A program made the position numbers and the translations under genes. A model generated the notes under the pieces. That model did not search any database. It was not told the origin of the DNA and saw only the letters and a list, made by a program, of their open reading frames with translations. Of a DNA stretch of 27,439 bases, positions 7,230 to 14,262 are shown piece by piece. How positions within the stretch are numbered: position 1 is the first letter of the stretch; each line of letters begins with the position of its first letter. Source of the DNA: CAYOEZ01 sp964402955 (lineage in GTDB: Bacteria > Chloroflexota > DTOL01 > DAOUCN01); NCBI GenBank assembly GCA_964402955.1, contig CAYOEZ010000034.1:1-27439 (forward strand), written 5' to 3'.

Positions 7230-8122
7230 CCTACGAAGAGCTTATCGCTCGCCGCAACCACATCTACCGCCGCAGCGCAGACAGACGGGTGCGCAGAGAG
7301 CACGAAGCGCTCACCTTTATCAATGAGGTAGGCTTCTGTTTCCTGTTCTCGTCGGAAGGCAGCGAGCTGCCGACGCTCTACGAAGCCATCCTGGGCCAGC
7401 CGTCGCAGTGGTCGACCCAGCATGACTACGAGACCGGCCTGGCCTGGCGTTGGAAAGACGACCTGCCCATCAGCCGCCAGTGCTTCTACGGCAAGCTGCT
7501 GCGCGACAAGCCTGTTCTGGTGTCGCTCGACATGTTCCCCTACTTCTATGCCATTTCCGGCAACTACGGTGACCTTGACCAGTACCTGGAAACGTACCAG
7601 GACGGCAAGATCAGCATCGGCGCCAAGCAGATCTACGAAGCATTACTTCAGCACGGCGCTCTGCCCACCAGCGAGCTGCGGCGCAAAGCCAATCTTGCCG
7701 GGCTCGAAAATGCCCGCGCCTTTGAGCGCGGGCTTGTTGAGCTACAGGTTGGCATGAATATCACAAAGACGGCCATTTCCGACGCCATCCGCTGGCACTA
7801 TTGTTATGTCTACGACTTGCTGCCCCGCTGGCTGCCCGACCAGGTGCAGAAGGGACTCGCCATCAAGAGCCGCGACGCCTACCCTGTGATCCTGCACCGC
7901 TATATCAACAATGTTCTCATCGCCACGCCGCAGAGCATCACCCGCCTCTTCGGCTGGCCGCAGGAGACCGTGCAGCGTAGTATCGACGCACTCACGGCCC
8001 GGGACCAGATCCGTTCCGATGTCACCATCGACGGTCTAGACGGAGTGTGGCTTGCCAGCACAGAGCAGATCACCTTTCCTGGAAGTACGTCTCGCGCAGC
8101 TTCGCGAACTTGCCGTCGATGA
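7226..8122 (+). CDS. AlkZ-related winged-helix protein (probable DNA glycosylase relative)
   Basis: A 298-residue soluble protein whose start overlaps the ATL stop by 4 bases (ATGA), so the two are translationally coupled. The overall pattern (EALTFINEVGFCFLF near the N-terminus, YGKLLRDKPVLVSLDMFPYFYAI in the middle, then a helix-turn-helix-like segment GALPTSELRRKANLAG) resembles the winged-helix AlkZ/YcaQ family, which excises alkylated and crosslinked bases. I recognise it as related to AlkZ but see no clean catalytic QxQ/QxD motif. Pairing with an alkyl-lesion-recognition protein supports a DNA-repair role. The last 17 codons overlap the end of tgt on the opposite strand by 53 bases and may be poorly conserved. 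Confidence 0.6.
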   Translation: MTYEELIARRNHIYRRSADRRVRREHEALTFINEVGFCFLFSSEGSELPTLYEAILGQPSQWSTQHDYETGLAWRWKDDLPISRQCFYGKLLRDKPVLVSLDMFPYFYAISGNYGDLDQYLETYQDGKISIGAKQIYEALLQHGALPTSELRRKANLAGLENARAFERGLVELQVGMNITKTAISDAIRWHYCYVYDLLPRWLPDQVQKGLAIKSRDAYPVILHRYINNVLIATPQSITRLFGWPQETVQRSIDALTARDQIRSDVTIDGLDGVWLASTEQITFPGSTSRAASRTCRR

Positions 8123-9323
8123 TCGCCTGGCGGATGCGCCGCATCAGTGTGGTCATGAAGTGAATGTTGTGCAGGGTGGTCAGCCGGTAGCCCAGCAACT
8201 CGCGTGCGATGAACAGATGGTGGATGTAGGCGCGCGAGAAGGTGCGGCACGTGTAACACGTGCACAGAGGATCCAACGGGCGCTGGTCATGTGTGTACCT
8301 GGTCCCCAGGACGTTTAGACGCAGTGCGGCGGATGAGTCCGGGTCGGCGCCCTTCTCCTCTCTGAACGTCGCCGGAGACACCAGCACAGCTCCGTTGCGC
8401 CCCCAGCGTGTGGGCGTCACACAATCGAACATGTCAACGCCCCGTTCGATGCACGCGAAGAAGTCATCGATTTCGCCGATGCCGAGCAAATGGCGCGGCT
8501 TGTTGTCGGGCAAGAGCGGAACCGTCCATTCCAGGATGGCGTGCATGTCGCGCTTGGATCGGCCCAGCGAACCGCCAATGGCGAAGCCGCCGCAAGGCAG
8601 CCCTGCCATGAACTGAGCGCTCTCCTCGCGCAGCGTGCGGTAGGCGCCCCCCTGCACAATGCCGAACAGCGTCTGCCGCGCGCTTCCGCAGCGCGCCTCA
8701 TACTCGATGCAGCGTTCGGCCCAGCGGTGCGTGCGTCGCAGCGCCTGCCCCGTGTATTTCTCGTCGTCGAGCGGCGAAGTGCACTCGTCGAACGCCAGAA
8801 TGATGTCGGCGCCCAGCTTGTGCTGAATCTCCAGCGAAATCTCAGGCGTCAGGCGGTGCAGCGAGCCATCAAGATGCGACTTGAACTGCACCCCGTCCTC
8901 GTCGATCTTGCTCAGCACCTCGCCGCGGTTGAGCGTGCGCTCGCCGCGCAGGTAGCGATCTTCGTCGGGGAAGATATCGGCGATCTTACCCACCCCATCG
9001 CGTATAGCCGCCCCCAGGCTGAACACCTGAAAGCCGCCGCTGTCGGTCAGGATGGGGCGCGGCCAGGCCATGAAGCCATGCAAACCGCCCATTTCTGCCA
9101 CCAGGTCAGCCCCCGGGCGCAGATAGAGGTGGTAGGTGTTGCCCAGGATGATCTGCGCCCCCACTTCATCGAGATCGGCGGGGGTCAGCGTCTTGACCGT
9201 GGCCTGGGTGCCAACCGGCATGAAAGCCGGCGTTTCTACGTCACCATGTGGTGTGTGAAACAGACCGGCGCGCGCCCGGCTTCCTGTGTCTCGTGCAATG
9301 GTGCGGAATTCGAAGGTGTCCAT
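8070..9323 (-). CDS. tgt: tRNA-guanine(34) transglycosylase
   Basis: A 417-residue TIM-barrel enzyme that swaps guanine 34 of GUN-anticodon tRNAs for preQ1 or queuine. Visible: DSGGFQ with Asp94, FDECTSP with Cys181, the nucleophile region MFDCVTPTRWGRNG (Asp300) and the zinc site CTCYTC (Cys354, 356, 359) followed by a His-rich IHHLF. The ATG at 9323 gives the standard start; a frame open to 9491 runs into repeats and is rejected. The pocket loop reads AIGGSLGRSK, not the AIGGLAVGEG of preQ1-using enzymes. About 25 extra residues (about 110-135) separate DSGGFQ from GVQFKSH, explaining the length. The upstream neighbour is a queuosine-salvage gene, so queuine may be the natural substrate (inference). 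Confidence 0.93.
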   Translation of the reverse strand: MDTFEFRTIARDTGSRARAGLFHTPHGDVETPAFMPVGTQATVKTLTPADLDEVGAQIILGNTYHLYLRPGADLVAEMGGLHGFMAWPRPILTDSGGFQVFSLGAAIRDGVGKIADIFPDEDRYLRGERTLNRGEVLSKIDEDGVQFKSHLDGSLHRLTPEISLEIQHKLGADIILAFDECTSPLDDEKYTGQALRRTHRWAERCIEYEARCGSARQTLFGIVQGGAYRTLREESAQFMAGLPCGGFAIGGSLGRSKRDMHAILEWTVPLLPDNKPRHLLGIGEIDDFFACIERGVDMFDCVTPTRWGRNGAVLVSPATFREEKGADPDSSAALRLNVLGTRYTHDQRPLDPLCTCYTCRTFSRAYIHHLFIARELLGYRLTTLHNIHFMTTLMRRIRQAIIDGKFAKLRETYFQER

Positions 9324-9385
9324 GTCCCCTATTCTTGAGCAGCGCACATGTGGAGTGCGGTGACTCAGATGTGAAGTCAGATGTA

Positions 9386-9469
9386 GAGTGCGACGACTCC
9401 TGTCGTCGCAGCTATGCCTACGCGACGACAGGAGTGCCCGATAGAGCGGGGCAGGCTCTCGTCGCACTC
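9386..9469. repeat. Nested inverted repeat between the DUF2419 gene and tgt
   Basis: A 14-base perfect stem, 9396-9409 with 9422-9435, has a 12-base loop. An outer 11-base perfect stem pairs 9386-9396 with 9459-9469. The interval 9437-9457 is a near copy (one mismatch in 21) of the reverse complement of 589-609. The element occupies the 177-base gap between the two queuosine genes and could act as a processing or attenuation structure in the transcript. Confidence 0.65.
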
Positions 9470-9500
9470 CATAGGGCACTCCATAGCGCAAGCACTCCCG

Positions 9501-10460
9501 TTAGTAGAATATCGTGCGCGTGTGATGATACGGCAGCATTCCTGTCAGGTGTTGGCTGCTTTCCCATAGCCACCAATCAAGCTCGTAGGCGGCATAGCTG
9601 CGCCCGCTGTTCCGTAGCTCCTGGCGCATCAACTCAACCGCCCACACGGTGTGCGCCCTGATCTCCACTTCCTCGTCGCTGCCCGCGCTAAGCAAATCGC
9701 GCCCATCCACGCGCCGCGCCAGATCATCCTCGTAGACAAAGGTGCCAAAATGGCGTAGTATCTGCGGCAGCTTGTAGTCGGCGAAACAGGTCAGCTCATC
9801 GAGGTGTTGCAGCGCCCCCGGCCCCTTGTGGTCAAGGCTTCCCGCCAGGTCGCCCACCAGAATCTGCGCCCGCTTGTACAGGCGCACGGTATGGCCGTTG
9901 TAGAAAGTCACATCGTTGAAGGATGAAAGCTCCCTTGTCACCCTTAGCGCCAAATCGACCGCGTCGCCCTGTGCGGCCTCGATGAGTCGCACGCACGATC
10001 CCTCATAGCGCGTCTTGAGCGCCTCTCCCAACTCATGCAGATGCACTAACCGCTGCGCGTACAGCGGGATGGCGGCTGTCCCACGCAAGACGACGGCCAG
10101 GTCGCGCTCCGGCATCGTCGCCAGATACGACGCATCGAGGATCGGTATGCCCTCTTCCACGGAGCGCCTCAGGCTTGCCGCCAGCGCCCAGTACCCGTCC
10201 AGAACCTGATCGTTGTAGGCGACCTTCCAGCGCGGCTCGCCCCAGAAGCAGAAGTTCAGGCTGTCCAGGACGAAGATGTACATGGCCGTCTGTTCCGGCT
10301 CACCCGACCAGTGCAGGTCGCGATTCCAGGGCGGCACGGTGATGCCTGTCGCCAGGACGTCGCTGCAGAGCGACTGCAGCCGCTCCATGTCGATGTGCAC
10401 GTACCGGGCGTGATCGACCACATAGCGCGTTGTGCTGAGCACACCCAGGCGATCGCTCAT
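9501..10460 (-). CDS. qng1: Queuosine 5'-phosphate N-glycosylase/hydrolase (DUF2419)
   Basis: A 319-residue protein recognised as the DUF2419/Q-salvage family. The markers are VLDSLNFCFWGEPRW (64-78), the FADYKLPQIL segment around residue 227 and EVEIRAHTVWAVELM (about 265-278). Qng1 removes queuine from queuosine-5'-monophosphate so that the base can be reinserted by Tgt, and I recall a structurally studied homologue from the Chloroflexota Sphaerobacter thermophilus. The ATG overlaps the ribH stop by 4 bases, so it is coupled to the riboflavin operon, and tgt lies downstream after a 177-base repeat-filled gap. The function is well supported by family and neighbour; control by the FMN riboswitch is inferred from operon layout. 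Confidence 0.87.
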   Translation of the reverse strand: MSDRLGVLSTTRYVVDHARYVHIDMERLQSLCSDVLATGITVPPWNRDLHWSGEPEQTAMYIFVLDSLNFCFWGEPRWKVAYNDQVLDGYWALAASLRRSVEEGIPILDASYLATMPERDLAVVLRGTAAIPLYAQRLVHLHELGEALKTRYEGSCVRLIEAAQGDAVDLALRVTRELSSFNDVTFYNGHTVRLYKRAQILVGDLAGSLDHKGPGALQHLDELTCFADYKLPQILRHFGTFVYEDDLARRVDGRDLLSAGSDEEVEIRAHTVWAVELMRQELRNSGRSYAAYELDWWLWESSQHLTGMLPYHHTRTIFY

Positions 10461-10924
10461 GGCAGCGCCTTCATCACGTTGATCATCTCGATCGCCGTCA
10501 CAGCGGCGTCAAAGCCCTTGTTTCCCGCCTTGCCGCCGGCTCTGTCCAGCGCCTGCTCCATTGTATCGCAGGTCAGGACGCCAAAGATGACCGGGCGGCC
10601 GGTTTCCAGGCTGGTCGCGGCAACGCCGCTCGCCGTCCCCGCGGCCACATAGTCGAAATGGGGCGTTGACCCGCGCACGACCGCACCCAGGCAGATGACT
10701 GCGTCGTATTTGGCGCTGGCCGCCAGCCGGCGCGCCACCACCGGAATCTCCAGCGAGCCAGGGACGCGAACCACCAGGACTTTGTCGTCAGTCACCCCAC
10801 AGCGCGTCAGAGCATCGAGCGCGCCGTCAAGCAGGCGATCGGTCACCAGGCTGTTGAACCTGGCGACGACGACAGCAATGCGTGCGCCCGCGCCGTCAAG
10901 CTTACCATCAACAAACGTTGGCAT
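10457..10924 (-). CDS. ribH: 6,7-dimethyl-8-ribityllumazine synthase
   Basis: A 155-residue protein of usual length. It has ARFNSLVTDRLLDGA near the N-terminus, PGSLEIP (55-61), GAVVRGSTPHFDYVA with the catalytic His89, and KAGNKG near the C-terminus. It condenses 5-amino-6-ribitylaminouracil with dihydroxybutanone phosphate to make lumazine, the penultimate riboflavin step. GAGGAGAT lies about 8 bases before the ATG. The preceding gene ribBA ends 18 bases upstream, and the following DUF2419 gene overlaps its stop by 4 bases. Confidence 0.95.
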   Translation of the reverse strand: MPTFVDGKLDGAGARIAVVVARFNSLVTDRLLDGALDALTRCGVTDDKVLVVRVPGSLEIPVVARRLAASAKYDAVICLGAVVRGSTPHFDYVAAGTASGVAATSLETGRPVIFGVLTCDTMEQALDRAGGKAGNKGFDAAVTAIEMINVMKALP

Positions 10925-10942
10925 CTTAGTTATCTCCTCACT

Positions 10943-12142
10943 CTACAGCAAATGGCCCATCTTCTCCTGCTTGGTGCGCAGATAGGCCCGGTTGTAATCG
11001 TTTGGTTCCACGACAATCGGCACGCGCTCCACGACCTCGAGACCATACCCTTCAAGAGCAACGATCTTGCGCGGGTTGTTGGTCATCAGGCGCAGCTTCT
11101 TGAGGCCGAGATCGCAGAGAATCTGCGCCCCCACGCCATAGTCGCGCAGATCGGAACCGAAGCCCAGTTTCTCGTTGGCTTCGACTGTGTCGAGCCCGCG
11201 ATCCTGCAGGGCATAGGCGCGCAGCTTATTGTGCAGGCCAATGCCGCGCCCTTCCTGGCGCAGATAGACGACCACGCCACGCCCCGCTTCCTCCCCCATC
11301 TGCAACGGGCGCGTCAGTTGCTCGCCGCAGTCGCAACGCAGGGAGCCAAACGCCTCGCCCGTCAGGCATTCCGAGTGCATGCGCACCAGCACCGGCTCAT
11401 CGCCAGAGACATCTCCCTTGACCAACGCCACGTGGTGCTCACCCGTCAGCCGGCTCTGGTACGAGATTGCCGTAAAGGTGCCGTAGATGGACGGCAGGTC
11501 GGTCTGAGTTTCGCGATGGACGAGCTTCTCATGCGTTCGCCGGTAGTCGATGAGCCTGGCGACGCTGATGATCTTGAGGCCATGTTCCGCCGCCATGACT
11601 TCCAGTTGCGGCAGGCGCGCCATCGTCCCGTCCTCGTTCATGATCTCACAGATACATCCTGCAGGATACAAGCCGGCCATGCGCGAGACATCGACGGCTG
11701 CCTCCGTCTGCCCGGCGCGCACCATCACGCCGCCATCCATAGCGCGCAGGGGGAAGATGTGACCGGGCATGGCCAGGTCTTCAGGAGTGGAGGCGCCATC
11801 GATTGCCACCTGCACCGTATGGGCTCGATCATACGCCGATATGCCAGTTGTGATGCCGTCGCGTGCGTCAATCGAGACCGTAAAGGCCGTCCCGTAGCGC
11901 GCCGTGTTGTTGTTTTCGCGCACCATCAGCGGTATGTGCAGGTCATCGAGCCGCTGGCGGGTCATGGCCAGGCAGATCAGCCCGCGCCCGTAGGTTGCCA
12001 TGAAGTTGATCGCCTGCGGTGTGACCTTATCAGCGGCAATGGTCAGGTCGCCTTCGTTCTCTCTGTCCTCGTCGTCCACGACAATGACGAACTTGCCGGC
12101 GCACACATCGTCAATCGCTTCTTCAATTGATGCCAACGCCAT
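10943..12142 (-). CDS. ribBA: Bifunctional 3,4-dihydroxy-2-butanone-4-phosphate synthase / GTP cyclohydrolase II
   Basis: A 399-residue fusion. Residues 1-205 are the RibB half with the acidic loop DDEDRENEGD (23-32), PGHIFPLRA with His128, and CEIMNEDGTMAR. Residues about 210-399 are the RibA half with the zinc cysteines C259, C270 and C272 (CLTGEAFGSLRCDCGEQL), QEGRGIGL and DYGVGAQIL. It supplies both precursors of riboflavin, from ribulose-5-phosphate and GTP. GGGGAGG precedes the ATG by about 6 bases. Oddity: the usual RxGHTEA motif of the RibB half reads RAGQTEA, with Gln145 at the position of a metal-binding His in E. coli RibB (His153). The RibA half looks intact. Confidence 0.94.
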   Translation of the reverse strand: MALASIEEAIDDVCAGKFVIVVDDEDRENEGDLTIAADKVTPQAINFMATYGRGLICLAMTRQRLDDLHIPLMVRENNNTARYGTAFTVSIDARDGITTGISAYDRAHTVQVAIDGASTPEDLAMPGHIFPLRAMDGGVMVRAGQTEAAVDVSRMAGLYPAGCICEIMNEDGTMARLPQLEVMAAEHGLKIISVARLIDYRRTHEKLVHRETQTDLPSIYGTFTAISYQSRLTGEHHVALVKGDVSGDEPVLVRMHSECLTGEAFGSLRCDCGEQLTRPLQMGEEAGRGVVVYLRQEGRGIGLHNKLRAYALQDRGLDTVEANEKLGFGSDLRDYGVGAQILCDLGLKKLRLMTNNPRKIVALEGYGLEVVERVPIVVEPNDYNRAYLRTKQEKMGHLL

Positions 12143-12188
12143 AGGAACCTCCCCGAACTCTGATCAGAGCTTGTGTAGTCTTGACCAG

Positions 12189-12779
12189 CTATTCCTTGCC
12201 GAGCGCCTTCGCCACGTATTTGGCCAGGATATCGGCCTCGATATTCGTCTTGTAGCCGGGCTTGGTTGCGCCCATGATCGTATGCTCGAGTGTGTAGGTC
12301 ACGAGCGACACGGTGAACGACGTAAGGTCCACATCCACGACGGTCAGGCTGACGCCATCGATCGCAATGAAGCCTTTTGTGACGACGTAGCGCATGATGC
12401 TTGGCGCTGCGCTGTAACGGTGGATGAAGGCCCTGCCATCAGGTGTGACGGAAAGCAGCTCGCCAACGCCATCGATATGCCCCTGCACGAAGTGGCCGCC
12501 CATCTCCTGCCCGGCACGCAGCGCTCGCTCCAGATTGACCGGACTGCCCACCTTGAGCAAGCCCAGGTTGGTGCGCCGGTACGTTTCGGGCATGAAGTCG
12601 AAGCTGAAGACCTTGTCCGTCAGGCTTGTCATGGTCAGGCAGACGCCATTGACGGCCATGCTATCGCCCAGGCTGACCCCTTCCACAACCACATTGCCGC
12701 GCACGCTCATGGAGCCTTCGTTCTGTCCCATGCGCACGGACTCGACCACGCCAACTTCCTCAACGATGCCTGTGAACAT
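12189..12779 (-). CDS. ribE: Riboflavin synthase, alpha subunit
   Basis: A 196-residue protein of two tandem lumazine-binding repeats. The first starts MFTGIVEEVG and contains VNGVCLTM; the second contains GHFVQGHIDGVG and IDGVSLTVVDV. It dismutates two lumazines to riboflavin plus ribitylaminouracil. A strong GGGAGGAGAT lies directly before the ATG, and the start overlaps the end of ribD by 20 bases. Transcription order is ribD-ribE-ribBA-ribH, as in Bacillus. Confidence 0.94.
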   Translation of the reverse strand: MFTGIVEEVGVVESVRMGQNEGSMSVRGNVVVEGVSLGDSMAVNGVCLTMTSLTDKVFSFDFMPETYRRTNLGLLKVGSPVNLERALRAGQEMGGHFVQGHIDGVGELLSVTPDGRAFIHRYSAAPSIMRYVVTKGFIAIDGVSLTVVDVDLTSFTVSLVTYTLEHTIMGATKPGYKTNIEADILAKYVAKALGKE

Positions 12780-13893
12780 CTATCTCCTCCCCAGTATTGT
12801 CTGCTGACGATTCCAGCACAGGATAACCGGTAATCACGATCTCCTGGCCAACCCGGCGCACTTCCACGAGGTCCAGGCGCAGCGCCTCCGCCAACGTCGC
12901 CGCTCCCTTTCCTTCAACCGGCGTCGGAGCAGCGCTGCCGCCGATGAGCAGTGGCGCCACAACTGCCATCACCTTGTCAACCATGCCCGCCTCGACAAAC
13001 GAGGCGATCACCTGGCCGCCGCCTTCCACGAGCAGGCTGCTGATCTGGCGTGCGCCAAGGAGGCGCAGCAGTGACGGAATATCAACGCGCGCGTCGCCCA
13101 TGACGAGCACTTCCGCGCCGGCAGCCTGCAGAGCAGCGACCCTATCTTGGCCGGCTTGCGACGTCGTGACGATCAGCGTCTTGCCCGGATTGGTGGGCGC
13201 CAGCATGCGTGCTGTCGGCGGTGTGCGCAGAAAACTGTCCAGAACCACGCGCAGCGGCTGCCGCACGTCGTCGTTGCCGGTGCGCACGGTCAAGCGCGGA
13301 TCGTCGGTCAGCACAGTATTGACGCCAACCAGAATCGCGTCGACCTCGCTGCGCAGGCGATGCAGCTCGCGTAGCCAGGCCTGCCCGGTCAACCCGCGCG
13401 ATTCCTTGCCCGCGGTAGCGATCTTGCCGTCCAAACTCATGGCGTACTTGACAATAACAAAGGGCCGCTGCCTGGTGATGTAGGCGACGAACGCCTCGTT
13501 CAGACGGCGCGCCTCGCTCTCGTGCTCGTCAACCACCGTACGAATGCCGGCCGCCTCAAGCTCAGCCAAGCCACGGCCCGACATCAGGGGATTGGGGTCG
13601 ACCATGGCCGCATGGACCTCGACCACGCCCGCCTCGATGAGAGAGCGCGTGCAGGGCGGCGTTCGCCCAATGTGGCAGCATGGCTCAAGCGTCACGTACA
13701 GCGTGGCGCCACGCGCCGCCTCACTTGCCTCGCGCAAGGCAAAGACCTCGGCATGCGGGCCGCCGGCCTCTTGGTGGTAGCCTGCGCCCACGATGCGCCC
13801 ATCCTTGACCAGGACAGCGCCCACCATGGGATTGGGGCTGGTCTTACCCCGTGCCCGGGCTGCCAGATCGAGCGCGTGCATCATGTAATCCAT
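12760..13893 (-). CDS. ribD: Bifunctional pyrimidine deaminase / 5-amino-6-(5-phosphoribosylamino)uracil reductase
   Basis: A 377-residue fusion. The deaminase domain (about 1-145) carries the zinc site: HAEV with His47 and Glu49, then PCCHIGRTPPC with Cys72 and Cys81. The reductase domain (about 146-370) has VKYAMSLDGKIAT, ILVGVNTVLTDDPRLTVR and LLVEGGGQV. The ATG at 13893 (MDYMMHALDLAARARGKTSPNPMVGA) is chosen over an upstream frame to 13944 because the extra residues would be encoded by the riboswitch terminator hairpin. The only ribosome-site candidate, GGGGTG, lies in the 3' arm of that hairpin, so hairpin formation could block translation as well as transcription. Confidence 0.94.
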   Translation of the reverse strand: MDYMMHALDLAARARGKTSPNPMVGAVLVKDGRIVGAGYHQEAGGPHAEVFALREASEAARGATLYVTLEPCCHIGRTPPCTRSLIEAGVVEVHAAMVDPNPLMSGRGLAELEAAGIRTVVDEHESEARRLNEAFVAYITRQRPFVIVKYAMSLDGKIATAGKESRGLTGQAWLRELHRLRSEVDAILVGVNTVLTDDPRLTVRTGNDDVRQPLRVVLDSFLRTPPTARMLAPTNPGKTLIVTTSQAGQDRVAALQAAGAEVLVMGDARVDIPSLLRLLGARQISSLLVEGGGQVIASFVEAGMVDKVMAVVAPLLIGGSAAPTPVEGKGAATLAEALRLDLVEVRRVGQEIVITGYPVLESSADNTGEEIDVHRHR

Positions 13894-13894
13894 A

Positions 13895-13932
13895 AACAAA
13901 ACACCCCGACGGATTGCGCATCCTTCGGGGTG
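13895..13932 (-). terminator. FMN-riboswitch expression platform: terminator / ribosome-site sequestering hairpin
   Basis: On the minus strand a 13-base stem (one mismatch) pairs 13932-13920 with 13914-13902 around a 5-base loop and is followed by TTTTGTTT directly before the ribD ATG. This is a typical intrinsic terminator. Its 3' arm contains GGGGTG, 8 bases before the ATG. Its 5' arm contains CCCCGAAGG, a perfect complement of CCTTCGGGG at the 5' edge of the aptamer (14201-14193), so an alternative antiterminator pairing is possible. Confidence 0.8.
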
Positions 13933-14008
13933 AGCCCCATGCACAGACAGCGCACACTATCAGTAACAGGTCCTCGACCTGCCCTGGCGGGCGCAACTGT
14001 CTGCTGCT

Positions 14009-14203
14009 AACCTTCTTCCATTCGGACTCTAACCGCCGGCTCCGGATTGACACCGGATCATGCCGCGCCATTGCGGCTCGTGGGCTATATCAGTAGTCAG
14101 TATGACCGTAGTCAGTAGTCAGACACGGCGTCTGACTACTGTCATACTGGCTACTGATGACTGAACTACCACCGATCGGGATTTTCACCCTGCCCCGAAG
14201 GTT
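14009..14203 (-). promoter_or_regulatory. FMN riboswitch (RFN element) aptamer
   Basis: The minus strand reads CTTCGGGGCAGGGTGAAAAT then CCCGATCGGTGGTAG, the conserved 5' half of RFN elements. Further on it has GCCCACGAGCC, a GGTGTCAATCCGGAGCCGGC block and GAATGGAAGAAGG at the 3' end. Stem P1 is AACCTTC (14203-14197) with GAAGGTT (14015-14009), a perfect 7-base pairing. FMN binding to such elements represses riboflavin genes. The variable arm is greatly enlarged by a palindromic insert (14089-14158). Confidence 0.95.
14089..14158. repeat. Palindromic CAGTAGTCAG repeat inside the riboswitch variable arm
   Basis: A 70-base element whose left part (14089-14123) pairs with the right part (14131-14158), with a 7-base bulge and one mismatch. 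It is built from repeated GTAGTCAG/CTGACTAC units. It falls exactly where RFN elements tolerate a variable-length stem, between the GGTGGTAG and GCCCACGAGCC blocks, so the aptamer core is left intact. Confidence 0.8.
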
Positions 14204-14233
14204 TATTCAGTTCGTGCTTCTTTTCACAATGTC

Positions 14234-14262
14234 ATTATAGCGCTATTGGCCAGCGCCGTCAA
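14234..14262 (-). promoter_or_regulatory. Promoter of the riboflavin operon
   Basis: On the minus strand TTGACG (14262-14257), a 17-base spacer and a perfect TATAAT (14239-14234) form a near-consensus housekeeping promoter. The -35 box is inside the last codons of pdxT and the -10 box lies just beyond its stop. Transcription should start near 14227, giving a leader of about 335 bases that contains the whole FMN riboswitch. Confidence 0.8.

Noticed and set aside
10952..12130. Plus-strand open frame of 392 codons opposite ribBA
   Set aside because: It is a mirror of ribBA, which has all its family motifs; the antisense protein shows none.
12158..12169. CTCTGATCAGAG palindrome between ribBA and ribE
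   Set aside because: Only 12 bases, inside an operon, without T-run or copies elsewhere; likely chance or a minor RNA fold.
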